Shown here piece by piece: positions 44,271 to 56,348 of a stretch of DNA of 64,000 bases (the stretch's first letter is position 1; every line of letters starts with the position of its first letter). Origin of the DNA: Adiantum capillus-veneris (Eukaryota; Streptophyta; Polypodiopsida; Polypodiales; Pteridaceae). The position numbers and the translations under genes are program-made. The stretch spans positions 155,591,057 through 155,655,056 of the forward strand of contig CM043952.1 of the NCBI GenBank assembly GCA_014529385.2, given 5' to 3'. The notes under the pieces were generated by a model. It saw only the letters and a program-made list of their open reading frames with translations, was not told the origin of the DNA and searched no databases.

Positions 44271-46408
44271 TTGTTCAATAAGGACTGTGGGTCTACGACC
44301 CTAGATTTTGCATCATCCCTATAAGTGTGTAGATAGACAAGAAACTACATTTTCCGCCGGCTTTCAAACCACAAGATGAAGTTTCTATGTTATGGCACTA
44401 GGAAGTCTACAAGTAGAACCGATTCTAGACGAGGATTGGATAGAAAAACATACACTAGTGACATTGCCATACCTTAGATGTCTAATGCATGAACGACTAC
44501 AAGGAGTTCCTTGTCATATACAATGTGTTTGCTTCACTAGGTTTAAGCCTCCTACTTGCATTTGCAATGGGGTGGTCATTTTGGATTAACACAACACATA
44601 TTCCAGATCCACTAGCATCAATAATTTCAACAAAGAAAGGTTGTGTGAAAATCAGTCAAAATAGGTGCATGTGTGAGAAAATACATGAGTACGTCAAATG
44701 ATTGTTGCTGACTTTCGCCCCAACAAAAAGTCGTATGCTTACGTGTGAGAGGGAGTGCAATGCAAGAGTAATTCTTTACAAATTTACGATAAAAGCTAGA
44801 GAGACCTAAAAATGATTTAACTTCGTGTACGGTCTTGGTGGTTGGCCAATTTTGGATGGTCGCTATCTTCTTGGGGTCTGGTCAAATACCTTCACTAGAG
44901 ACGATGTGACCTAAAAACTCTATTTTTGTCTGAAAGAAACGACTCTTATTAGGGTTAGCATAGAGATCATGGTCACATAAAAGCTGAAAGACAGTGTGCA
45001 AATGTTATTCATGTTCTTTTTGTGATTTATTGAAAATCAAAATATCATAAAAAAAGACAATGACAAAATACTGGTGCTCCAAAAATATTTTGTTCATCAT
45101 GCAAGAGAATGTGATTGGGACATTGGTGAGACCAAAATGAAGTACAACAAATTCATAGTGCTCGAACTGTGTGCAAAATGCGGCTTTAAAAATATCATTT
45201 GGGTGCATACAAATTTGATGATACCTTGATTTTAGGTCTATCTTGCTAAACACTGAGGCACCTTTTAACATGTCTAGGAGGTTATCTATATGAAGAATAG
45301 GGCAACAATTCTTCAAAGTGACCTTGTTGAGAGCCCTATAGTCACGCACATCCTAAACAATTTATCTTTCTTCTAAACTAATAGGACGGCTGCGCCAAAA
45401 GGAGAGGAGCTAGGTCTACTAAGTCCTTTTTCTAAGAGGTCTTTGTCGTTGAATCTCATGCTGGTGCATGGGACTGTGAGACGGTATGGTGCACGATATG
45501 ATGGCTCACTACCAGTAATGATCTCTATTGTGTGGTCTATGTCACCGCGAGAGGGAGGTAAGTGATGTGGGTAATTGTGAGCAAAACAATCACCATATGC
45601 GTGAAAAAACTGTTGCCATTGAGGAGAGAGAGGGGGTTGCTGCTCTTCCTCAACTTCAATCACATACACCATATACTCTTTGTGTTATTTAGTAAGTGAA
45701 TGTTTAACTTGAGTGTGTGAAAGGAGTCAATATGTCTCAAGTTTTGGGTCGCCTGTGAGAGTGATGGGTTGACCATCAAAAGTGAAGTACATTGTGTGCG
45801 TCTTGTAGTCAATGTTGGGGTTATGCTCATGACAAAAAGGCATACCAAAAATTACGTCGGTGTATTGCAGTTGTGGAATGAGAAAATTGCACTTTTGGGT
45901 GTATGCAGTTAGAGTATACCATTAAACCGTGTGACTTGAAATGCACTCTTCACTTTAAATGGTGATTTTCTTTTAGTTAGATTTAATTTGTGTGCAAGAC
46001 ATTCATGTGGGCTGCCCATCGACGTGCAAAAGAGAGACCGTCGTATCATGTATAGAGCATTCATGTTGTGCAACAAATAGTGTATGGAGATAGCAGTACC
46101 TGTTGCATCGATAGAGTTGAGATTGGTAGGTAGGGGATCGTTGGTCCAGTAATCATAGAGTTTCAAATTCGTGTCGAGATTATGAAGCTCAACCACATGA
46201 GTGGGGCATTGACGGACGAGAGGAAAATTGGCCATGACATGTCCAATCTTGTGACAACGATGACACACTATGTGAGGATGATTGTTTGTGGGATGTGTGG
46301 TGGTGGTTGCATCATGGTGTGGTGCAAAATTGTGAGGTGGTTTTCCAAATGTAGGCCGCCGTGGGCCAGAGTTAAAGACAATGCATGTAGGTGGTGTATT
46401 GCATGGAG
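44271..46408 (-). pseudogene. Gypsy pol remnant (gag knuckle, protease region, RT, RNase H)
   Basis: On the minus strand: gag end with zinc knuckle CHRCHKIGHVMANF (last Cys is Phe, ~46250); an open stretch 45672-45373 with GDCFAHNYPHHLPPSRGDID and HTIEI, the conserved start of gypsy pol; RT (45349-45005) with DYRALNKVT, FSKIDLKSRYHQI and GLTNVPITFSCMMN, catalytic box VFFYDILIF (D-D is now Y-D); then FLGLSSFYRKFVKNYS (~44850) and an RNase H-like stretch to about 44400. Frameshifts and stops separate the pieces. No LTR was recognised for it. Confidence 0.85.
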
Positions 46409-46409
46409 A

Positions 46410-46657
46410 ATTCAAAGCATGTGTGTCATAAAATATAGTAACTAACCAACCCAAATGATTTTCTCATATTAAATTGATCATTTGATGTGGGATAATAAAC
46501 AGGAACAATGGTTAGAATATAGACATGTGCTTATGGATCTGTGTCAACACGAGGCCAAGGTTAAAGGGGTCCAAATGAGAGATGGTATGTTAAAGAGCAA
46601 TGCTACCTAATGGAGCTTAAAGACCTTAGGGTTAGCTTCATTAAAGACTTCCAGAAG
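46410..46657 (+). repeat. Direct repeat R1 (pair with 51388-51639)
   Basis: About 250 bp from ATTCAAAGCATGTGTGTC to CATTAAAGAC(T/C)TCCA, closely matching R2. R1 lies upstream of gypsy D's 5' region and R2 follows its truncated pol, so they could be parts of D's LTRs. Confidence 0.85.
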
Positions 46658-47112
46658 CTAGTGTTAAAAAATCCTTTGACCTTAGGCACGCTAGGGCTGA
46701 CCTTGAGGGGGCAATCCTACCGAAGCATGAGGTGCTTGTCGGTCTGCTAACTAAAGTGCTTAAAATATTTGTGGGAACCTTGCCCAAAGCTTGAGGTGAT
46801 TTTTATAGTTGAAATGAGTAAGTTTCTTGAAGTGTTCAATTCAAAGATAAACTCTCAAGAGGCATCAATGGTTTCCATGCTTGATTGACTATGTGCTTGA
46901 AGTATTCAATTCAAACTAAATGACTTAAGAAGCATAAAAGACACATGTTCAAATGATCCTCCACATGTGGCCCTCATGATGTGCTTGAATCCTATTGGAT
47001 AGGTTTTAAAGGGGTCCAATGAGAATCTAGATGCATAAAAATAAACAATTAAGTTCTTTCTCTCAAAGAGGAAAAAGAGGACACATGTCCAAATGAAATG
47101 ATTAAGTATTAC

Positions 47113-47114
<2 letters not shown>

Positions 47115-47169
<55 letters not shown>

Positions 47170-47199
47170 GTTGAGCAAGCATGAGAGGGGGTATACTCT

Positions 47200-47254
<55 letters not shown>
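47115..47254. repeat. (GA)n and (CA)n microsatellites
   Basis: A 52-base GA run (47115-47166) and a 52-base CA run (47203-47254) are separated by 36 bases. Confidence 0.95.
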
Positions 47255-47256
<2 letters not shown>

Positions 47257-47870
47257 TCTCTCATTTTGTGGAGTGCAAAGTGCAAGAGCTCCATCTACTT
47301 CTCCAGGCTTGTTGAGAAGTGGAGAGTCTACACCAACACTCTTGGCTATGGAATGAAAATCCAACCAAGAGCCATGCTTCAATACTTAAGCTTGCCATCT
47401 TCTTCATCTTCATTACTATGCTATTATGCTATGCTAAGCAAGAAGAGTGATGATAAGTGAGGAACTATTTATTTCTCCTATGGATGATTCTTCTTCCTCT
47501 TCCTTACCATCAGTCCCCGCTAGTTCTCTCCACCTTTGAAGGTGTTTGAGGCCTTGAGAATGAGGCTTGGGATAGTTAATGCTTTTTGAAAAGTTTATGG
47601 TATGCTTGTGATGCATGGAGCTTTCCATCTTCATTGCATCATGTAGGTCACAAGGAACACAAAGATTGTATTGTATCAAGTCTCCTTGATGGGAGAATCT
47701 ATAATACAAACACCTTTTGGAGGCCGAACCAAGTTAATTAAGCACTATGTTTATGTTGCTACCATCAATTAAGTTCACCCTCTATGTTCTCAAAGTAATC
47801 TCACAAAAATGCTCACTCCAATTCTCTGAATTCCGCTATTCTCAAAGTTCATAGGCCATTTCCATTACAT

Positions 47871-47882
47871 TGGTATCAGAGC
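47871..47882 (+). promoter_or_regulatory. Primer-binding site of gypsy D
   Basis: TGGTATCAGAGC complements plant initiator tRNA-Met. Chromovirus-type gypsy elements as well as copia elements use this primer. Confidence 0.9.
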
Positions 47883-48907
47883 ATTTGGTTTCTCTTTTCT
47901 TTCTTAAGAAGAGAGGTCCTTAAGTAGCCTATTAATGGTTGATTTTGTTAATTATATTAGGGTAAGTGGGACTGGGATCTATTATTGGTTTTGTTGAGCC
48001 CACTATGTGGGATATGGTGTACACCTTGGGAGCTTTGGTCTTAATAATGGGGTCTTTTTAGACTTTCCTACAGCTTTACCATTATTGAGCCATACGAAGT
48101 TCGAAAGGAGCTATCCCTTGGCAATTATGCTATGTTAGACCCACCCTACTACTCTCTGTAATTAGCCAATTTGAGCCATGGGTGTAGATACTTAAGTGCT
48201 TATTTTCAAAGGCTAAGAGGAGTAGCAACTAACGTTTTGAATTGCCAAAGAATACACTAAGTAAACACATAAGTATAATTAGCATGGCTGACAATAACCA
48301 AGAGTGTAGAATGAACATTGATAACTTAGATTTTGCACATGAAGGTGCTAATGATGATGCCCCATGTTTATCAATTATCTTTTTACTAGGTTGCATCAAG
48401 CTATAGAGACAACCCTACTTATGGGATTTCCCTTCCTCTCTAAGAGGAGAGAGAGCTTAGGAGGCCTCTTGATGAGGGGTCAAGAAAGAGGTCACCCTCT
48501 TCTCCTTCTTCTTCACCTTCCTCCTCTCCCGACGAAAGCTACGGCTATTCTCCTAGAGAATACAAGAGGGGAGGACATCACAAATCATACCCTGCATGGC
48601 AAAGATCACAAAAGCTCAAGAAGTTCAAAGAGAGAGGAAAGAGTATCTCTTTTCTCACCTATGATGGCACCTTTGGTGCCACAAACAAAATATTGGCCTT
48701 CATCCAACAATTTGATGCGGCCTTTAGAGACGAGGGCTTCACGGAGTCCTCCAAGCTACACCATGTAGCTATTCACTTCCAAAAATCGGCTCATCAATGG
48801 TGGGATAGCCTTTGTGGCAACGGTGAAGCCCCAAAGACATAGAAAACTCTAAGAGTTTCCATTATGAAGCAATCATTAGGAGAAAGTTGGACTCAATTTT
48901 GGGCCCT

Positions 48908-49560
48908 GTAAGAAACGCCAACTCAGCATAGAGAGAGGTAATCATGAAAAATACAAAAGTAGTTTTTTGGAATTCTATTTCTCATAGTACATACGCAAAA
49001 GTTTGCTTGATCACTTAAATGCATGCTCGTACAAAATGCTTTTCAAGAGCCCAACTTAAGTGTGCACCAAAATCTATATCTGTGAATCTTAATGAGTGAT
49101 GTGATGTGTGGTGAGAGACAACACGTAAGAGATGTTTTCAAAATACAAAAAAAACACTACGGATGCATCCGAAAACGTCCAAAAACCTTAGGATAGCACT
49201 TTAAAACACTGAAATCCAACTTCTCTAGCTCAAGATACACCAGTTTTAAGCCTAGGGTCTCATGAGGTCAGAACCAAGTGAATAGAGGTCCCCAAGACCC
49301 CTCATGGCCCTTTATTCTCTTGGTTCTGACCCCTTCACAGTCTTAAATAGTACCTATCAATCGCTATCAAGTACAACCCGTTCGAATTTGAATTGCGAGT
49401 ACCTCATAAAAAGGTGATTGATGCTTGTGTGAGATAGCAACAGCTGGTCATAAAAAGGCGCTCGGTGCTTGTGCAAGATGTTATTATCAAACACCTCACT
49501 TTTCTCATGACAATGATAATTTCACCAAATTTTTTTTCATGGATATTTAATATGTGGATA
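48908..49560. other. Non-gag insertion or divergent stretch inside gypsy D gag
   Basis: The gag reading ends at about 48907 (ESWTQFWAL) and resumes after about 49560. The intervening ~650 bases contain the imperfect repeat 'CTCA/GTTCTGACC..TT' around 49270 and 49320 but show no recognisable domain, TIR or LTR ends. Confidence 0.45.
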
Positions 49561-50633
49561 AGTTTTCGGATTTACATCTCAAGGCTACTACCTTCCAAAA
49601 GATAGACTTCGCTTAGCAAAAGAAACAATTTTGTGCGGGCCGATTACCTGAAGAAATGACCGAGTATGTCAACTCCCAATGGCCTAGTTCTATCACCGAA
49701 ATAATCCACCACACCATGGTTGTTTTCTACATCAATTTCCAACAAGGGGCTAGACATAATGTTAAACCCATGGAAAACAAAGACAAAAATGATGCAAAGG
49801 AAAAAACCAATGCCCAAAATTCTTCCCAAGGCACTTCCTACAACAACGACAACAACAACAATAGGTCCAAGGAGAAGGGAGTTTACAAAGGTAAAAACAA
49901 ACTCTTTCATGTAGAGCTTGAAGATTTTTGCAAGGACCATAAGTGTTTTAAGTGTTCGGAGTAAGGACATGGCTATCGTTCTTGCCCCAAGAAAAATGCT
50001 CGCAATGAGACTCTTAGGGCTTCCACCATTGAAGCTCCAAAAGAGGATACTCATTGTAAAGGATATCTCTCTCCTATGCTTGGAAAAAGGTAAGGGAGCA
50101 TGATTCCTTCATCTTGTTTGATGCTGGCTCTACTCACAACTTCATATCAATGGATTTGGCTACCAAGTTGGGCATTCAAGCTTTTGTGATGGGAGCTATT
50201 GTAACGACTGGCATAACTTTCAAGGGGACAACAAGACTCCGTTACTCCCTTGATTCGGAAGTTGAGGCTTCATGTCCAAAGCTATGTCGACAAAGAAGAT
50301 TTTTTCATCTCTCCTCTCCAACATGAGGATGTTATCCTAGGGGCGCCATGGTTTGATCGCATGACTGCCAACATGAAGTTCCTTGAAAGGAGAATCTACC
50401 TCACCTACAGGGGAAAGAATATGTATATAGATGCTAATGAGTCTGGTCGTACTATACAACTTGTAAATTCATCAGCTTTTGATAAGTCAATGAAAAGCTC
50501 AATTTCTACGTACATGATTTTTGTCAAAGAATCCACTAATGATGCTAATGATTTATGAAATTAAAATGATAGGAATGAAGAAGAGTTAGACTTGTCTACT
50601 TTTCTAAATGGATTTTAAGATGTTTTCATCGAT

Positions 50634-50700
50634 GATATCCCTATGGACTTACCTCCCTATGGACTTCATCGATGATATCCCTATGGACTTACCTCCAAAA
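50634..50700 (+). repeat. Short tandem duplication in gypsy D pol
   Basis: ATCGATGATATCCCTATGGACTTACCTCC is present twice (about 50628-50656 and 50669-50697; 20-base core identical), separated by a partial third copy. It disrupts the frame N-terminal to RT. Confidence 0.8.
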
Positions 50701-51387
50701 CGAGGGGATGATGACCATCGAATTGAGCTCCTACCAGAAAGCTAACCGCTTAACAAGCCTCCTTATCGAGTTTCCCAAGCTCAACAAGAGGAGATCATGA
50801 GGCAAGTACAAGAAATGGTAGACAAAGGGATGGTGAGGCCTAGCTTCTCTCTCTTTTGTTCTACAGTCCGTTTAGTGCAAAAGAAAGATGGTACATACCG
50901 TATGTGTGTGGATTATTGAGCACTAAACCATATCACTATCAAAAATAGATTTCTCGTGCCTTGGGTAGAAGATCTGTTTGATAAGCTACAAGGCTCTACC
51001 TACTTCAGTAGGATTGACCTTAAAAGTATCTATCATCAAATAAGGATAGTGGATAAAGATATCCTAAAGACCGCGTTTCGTACAATGTTTGGTCTTTATG
51101 AATATGTAGTCATGCCCTTTGGCTTGACCAATGCACCTGCCACATTCAATCGTTTGATGGAGAAAATATTTAGACCCTACTGCAAGTTCATTGCAGTGTT
51201 CTTTGATGATATCATCATCTACTCTAAGTCCTTGGAGGAACACAAGCAACATCTCCAAGTGATTTTTCAAGCATTGAGGGAGAACAAGCTTTTTCTCAAC
51301 CAAAAGAAAAGAGAATTATACCTTTAAGAGATTCAATACTTAGGTCATATTATTTCCCAATATGGTATCCGTATGAATCCGTATGCA

Positions 51388-51639
51388 TTCAAAGCATGTG
51401 TGTCATAAAATCTAATATCTAACCAACCCAAATGATTTTCTCATATTAAACTGATCATTTAATATGGGAGAATAAACGGGAACAAGGGTTAGAATATAGA
51501 CATGTGCTTATGGGTCTGCCTCAACACGGGGCCAAGGTTAAAGGGGTCCAAATGAGAGATGGTATGTTAAAGAGCAATGCTACCTAATGGAGGTTAAAGA
51601 CCTTAGGGTTAGCTTCATTAAAGACCTCCAAAAGTTAGT
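51388..51639 (+). repeat. Direct repeat R2 (pair with R1)
   Basis: Matches R1 to within a few percent by eye, from TTCAAAGCATGTG to the last bases before the G2 LTR. The G2 LTR starts exactly where the R1 similarity ends, so G2 inserted into R2 or the similarity was cut there. Confidence 0.85.
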
Positions 51640-52735
51640 TGTTAACTGAGTCAACGTCAGTTAACAGAAGCTGCTAAAGACTGAAGACATACGAATGCAC
51701 ATCGAGAATGAATGCAAAGAAGCAGTAAAGATTAGAGTAACACATTTTCCACGTTTTCTCAAAATGGTCACGTATTGTAAATTCTCGAATTATTTCAAGC
51801 CATTGTAATATTTTAATGTGTTACGGGCACAATGGGAGTTCCAAGATGTAAAGACCAAAGACATACGAATGCACATCGAGAATGAATGCAAAGAAGCAGT
51901 AAAGATTAGAGTAACACATTTTCCACGTTTTCTCAAAATGGTCACGTATTGTAAATTTTCGAATTATTTCAAGCCATTGTAATATTTTAATGTGTTACGG
52001 GCACAATGGGAGTTCCAAGATGTAAAGAACATGTCACTTATTATGCTTAGGTTGCAGATACAATAAGTGGTGGAGCCCTAAAGGCCTTGGGCACCCAAAC
52101 ATTGCATATTTTTACCCTAGGTATATAAGGATGTGTGTAAAAGAAATTAGGGTTCTCAAGTCATTTGTGGAGAGCACTCTTTGGTGAGAGCTCTTGAGGT
52201 GTGTGGCTATGGAGTCCTTGAGCTTCTCCTTGCTCATGAGACTTGATTAACACTAATCAATGATTCATTCTCTCTCACTATGCCTCTCTCTTACTTCTTA
52301 TGATTGCCTACGATGCTTAGATTAACTAGATCTTAACTAATTAGTGGTCAATCCCTCTCTAATCTTGTGTGATTGCCCTATTTTGCTTGTGTGTGCATGT
52401 AGGTTTGATTGGAGTGTGGTGCTCGATAGATCTATCCATGTGTGCTTGCGATTAGTATGTTGCATGATAGGATTAGTGTTGTGTGCATCTTGCAATCGTA
52501 GTGTGTGTGATTGGGTTGATTAGAGGTGAAGAGAAGTGGATATGGAGATTGCCCTTCATTGCGGCTTTGCTCCTCCATAGGCCGAGAAGCTCACCTCATA
52601 GAGTTAACCATTTGTATTGCCAGGGTTAGCTCACTAACCGTGTGAGTGTTTCCATGCCCTAGCCAGGTAGCTCATCCCTTCGGATTGATAATTTTGTTGG
52701 TCATTGGAGCTATTGCAACGATGGGACCCCCAACA
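51640..52735 (+). repeat. 5' LTR of G2 with 174-bp internal tandem duplication
   Basis: TGTTAACTGAGTCAACG to GACCCCCAACA, 1096 bp, homologous to G1's LTRs. Bases 51686-51859 and 51860-52033 are a direct tandem duplication with period 174 (AGACATACGAATGCACATCG opens both). Without it the LTR would be about 922 bp, the G1 length. Confidence 0.95.
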
Positions 52736-52755
52736 TTTGGCGGCGTTGCCGTGGA
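52736..52755 (+). promoter_or_regulatory. Primer-binding site of G2
   Basis: TTTGGCGGCGTTGCCGTGGA follows the LTR. It is two or three substitutions away from the TGGCGCCGTTGCCGGGGA site common in plant Ty3/gypsy elements. Confidence 0.85.
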
Positions 52756-54654
52756 TGATGGCCTATGCTAGTGTAATTGTGGCATAACCGAATGCGTTCC
52801 CACACTAATTTCACTACTAATTTCACTTGTGGGTTTATGCATGTTTTTGTGGATTTTGAATGTGTGTGCATGAAGCATTGTGTTCATAATTCCCTAATGT
52901 GTGACAATATTTTGCCAATTGTGTGTTTACAAACTCTAATTTCTCGCTAAACCCTTGCTAATTTGACTAATTTTTGCTAATTTACTAATGTGCTATGAAG
53001 GATTGGAGCATTCGACCATTCAATTGATCTTCAATGGAAAGGTAATCAAGATGGTATTCTCAACCTCCCAAGAATCTAGAGATGTGTAGAATTGTGTAGA
53101 GATTCCACCATGATGATGCAATGTAATGTAATGCAATGTGGATTGAAAATTTTGCGATTTTTCGTTTTCACGCCGTTGTAATGCCGAAATTTTTAAGAAT
53201 TGGTGGCGTATGATTTGACAAGTTTCAATTGCTAATTGATGAATGTGTGTTTCTAATTGGATGCCTAATTGAGTTAATTGCATGCTTGGATGGTCAATTT
53301 CAAGTGTGTGTACTAAAATCAAGTGTGCGTGCATTCTAATTGAGTGTGTGTATGCTAATTTTAGGTGTGTGTGCACTATTTTGCCCATGTTTGAGCACCT
53401 AGAAATCAATGTGTGCGTTATGATTTTTCAATTGTGATGATTGATTTGTGTTGTGCTTATGCTCAACTAATGATTTGTGAAGTCACATTGCAAATCCGAC
53501 AAATTTAACCCTTTTGTGTGCGCACCTAAAGATTGGTAAAATAAACCAATTTTTTAGTGTCTGTGTGCCTAAAAAAGTGTTTAATTTGCATGGTTAATTC
53601 AATGTTTTGATTGCATAAATGATGTGTGTAATGATTAAATGCTGCGTTTTTGTGCTCAAAGCAAGAATTTACACACTCTAATTGCGTCAAATTTTGACCT
53701 AGTTTTCTCGATAATTTTGCCGGTTTAATTGCATAGTCTTGATTTTATTGATAAAATTGTTGGCAATTGAATTGGTGTGATTTGCGCAATTTTAGCTGGC
53801 TGCACTATTCCTCATTGTGTGGAGAATTTGTAGAAAGTTTTTGGGTATTTTTTGGATAATTTTTAAAAATTTTTGCATTAATTTTTGGATAATTTTATAA
53901 AAAATTGATTTTGCAATCTTTACGAGCTATTTTGTGTGTGCGAATATATGGCATCATTTTGTTCGCATTTGTGTCCTTTGTGGTCGAGTTTTGAGCGTTT
54001 GGCTATTTTCGAGGGCCAGGTTGACGATTGTGTCGCAAATTGCATTTTTGATAAAATCTACTATTTTCGGTGTGCTCTTGCGTGTCGAAAATGCTCTATC
54101 GTGAATGTCGGTGATTTTCTAAGATTCCTAGAATTTTCCGGGAATTTTTTGGACTTTGCTAGCAAATTTTGGGATTTTCTGGTGATTTTTGGAGTTTTCG
54201 GCTAATTTTTGATCTATTTTTGGCATTTTTGGACGATTGGAAATTAAAAAAATTAAAAAAACTGATAAAGAGCCGGGTTCGACTTTGATTTTGTGCCTTG
54301 CGGCGCATAAAACTCCTCGTCGAATAGACCTTCACGGCCTCTTGGGACAGTTTCCTACGAAGTTAAAAAAAATCTTCCTCTTTTTGTCACTTGGGGTCAT
54401 TCCGCATGAACACCCGTCACCCTTCTCTCTTCTCTAACTTTCCCTCTCTGGGTACAGTGTGTTTGACCGGCCGAATTCATAAAATCCCGTTTAGATTTTG
54501 AGCTTGTCTTGAAGAAAATCGAGAAAATTTCACGGGTTTTAGTGTAATTACCGGCAAAAGCTTCAAATTTTGACCAAAAGAAACCGAGAGAATTTCGAGT
54601 TTGCCCTTACTTTTTTTAATTCCCATTCTCTCTCTAACTCTCTCTCTATCTCCC

Positions 54655-54708
<54 letters not shown>

Positions 54709-54882
54709 GCGTGAACGCCCTCTCACACACACACACACAATCACTCTCTCTCTTCACCTATTCCCTTTTTTTTCTCTCTCTTCCTATCTCTCTCTTTCTC
54801 TAATTTAAACTTATTCTCTCTCTCTCTCTCTCTCTCTCTAATTTTCTCTAACTCTCACTCTCTCTCCTCTCTAAACCCCCTC

Positions 54883-54921
<39 letters not shown>

Positions 54922-54959
54922 ATTCCACCTCAATCCCCTGTCCGTGTGAACCCCTCCCT

Positions 54960-55022
<63 letters not shown>

Positions 55023-56340
55023 TGCCCATGAACTACGCGCCAATAATTCCGCTCCCTCTGCTCGGTTGACTGCACGCTAGCCCCGCAATCATCGCCTACT
55101 GCCCCGCTGCTTGCATGCGACCACTCTCCCTCTCTTCTCTCTCTCTCCTCTACGCGTGAAGCCCGTCACCTCCGCTGACAGTCAACGCCCGCCTTCGACA
55201 GTAGGTAAGAGGGTAAGTAAATAAAAAACTCAAAAAGAATCAAAAGGATTTTAAAATCACAAAAAAATAAAAAATCTAAAAAACATAAAAACAATTAGAA
55301 TTTCAAAATTCAATAAAAAAGAAAAAAATCATTTAAAAAATAAAAAATAAAACTAAAAAATTGATAAAAAAACACTATTTTTTTTAAAAAAAATTCATAG
55401 ATAAAAAATCACAGAGAATTAAAACGCTCATAAAAATAGAAAAAAAGTTTTAAAAAAATCATAAAAAATAAAAATAAAGTAGAAAACCTCATAAAATCCA
55501 AAAACTCATGAAAAAATTTAAAAATTCACAAAAATAGTAAAAAACTCAAAAAGGTCACCAAAAGTTCCAAAAAATCCAAAATCTTCCAAAAAAATAAAAA
55601 CAAATCAATTTTTTTTTCAAAAAAATCACACAAAACTTGTAAAATTCTCAGAAAAAATTCATAAAAAATCAAAACTTTTCCAAAAAATTGTAAAAATATC
55701 AAAAAATTAAGAAAATTCAAAATTTCACAAAAAATTCTAGAAAAATGAAAAGAAAGTCGTTGGAAGTTCCAAAAAAAGACTGAAAAAACCAGAACGAACT
55801 AGAAAGCGTTAGAAAAGCAAAAATCAAAAGCAACGTCGCAGAATGTACCGCACACCAAAAAAGTCAAAAAAAGTATTGCACACCGAGAAAACACCGTAAG
55901 CGGAAAATCACACCGGGCAAACTGTCCAAAGCGGATCAGATCAGCCAAAAAAGCAAGCAAAACGACCAATTCGAATGAGTGGAGCGGCAGGCAGATTTTC
56001 AAATTTTGCATGCTAGAAATTGGCTAGTGCGAGTAATTGCGCTGTAAATTAGCATCCAATTGAATGAACATGCACAAATCATGGTGGATTGCAGATTAAT
56101 CTGTTAAAGGCCCAGTTTTTCATCGTTTCAAAAGGTTGCAATTAATTTTGACACTGTCAAGCTAGAGTTAAGCAACTCATGTGAGATTGAAGAGTAGTCA
56201 ACTGCAAAAGTGCTTTGCCACAAGCAGTTTTATCAAAACTGAGCAGGAGAAATTCTGCTAATCAATACCAAATTTTGCCAATTGAGAGTTTTTGTAGATT
56301 GAGCCAACATGGACTTAAATCAAACCAAGAATTAAAGTAC
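52756..56340 (+). other. Long leader of G2 with strong strand asymmetry
   Basis: Three compositional blocks follow one another: T/G-rich up to about 54240, C/T-rich with long (CT)n arrays (54600-55170), then extremely A-rich (55210-55760). No gene was found; Phe/Leu-rich or Lys/Asn-rich frames are compositional. The first 1.5 kb aligns with the G1 leader; 54240-56830 has no G1 counterpart. Confidence 0.75.
54610..55019. repeat. Clustered (CT)n microsatellites in G2 leader
   Basis: At least four CT arrays (54655-54704, 54816-54838, 54883-54918, 54965-55019) lie in a pyrimidine-rich background. Confidence 0.95.
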
Positions 56341-56348
56341 ACCAGAGC

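Larger units (their letters stand above)
46410..47869 (+). repeat. Probable 5' LTR region of gypsy D
   Basis: The primer site TGGTATCAGAGC at 47871 marks the end of an LTR at 47869 (CCATTACA). Upstream sequence carries (GA)n (47115-47166) and (CA)n (47203-47254). The LTR start is not fixed; if R1 belongs to it, the LTR is at least 1.4 kb. Confidence 0.55.
48290..51385 (+). pseudogene. Gypsy D gag-pol, truncated after RT
   Basis: Gag: FGATNKILAFIQQFDAAFRD and AIHFQKSAHQWWDSLCGNGE (48670-48830), the retrotransposon gag fold. After an interruption (48908-49560) gag resumes with GRLPEEMTEYVNS and a zinc knuckle CFKCSE(stop)GHGYRSC. Protease: FDAGSTHNFISMDLATKLG (50115, catalytic D-A-G-S) and DVILGAPWFDRM. 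RT: KPPYRVSQAQQEEI, VRLVQKKDGTYRMCVDY, STYFSRIDLKSIYHQIRI, VMPFGLTNAPATFNRLMEKI, VFFDDIIIYSKSLEEHKQHL (catalytic F-D-D intact). Sequence stops resembling pol at 51385, before RNase H and integrase. A stop in DY-x-ALN (TGA, 50928) again fits CGA to TGA. Confidence 0.9.

Noticed and set aside
55526-55720. Phe/Leu-rich membrane-like frame on the minus strand
   Set aside because: It is the complement of an A-rich non-coding leader; hydrophobicity follows from poly-T composition.
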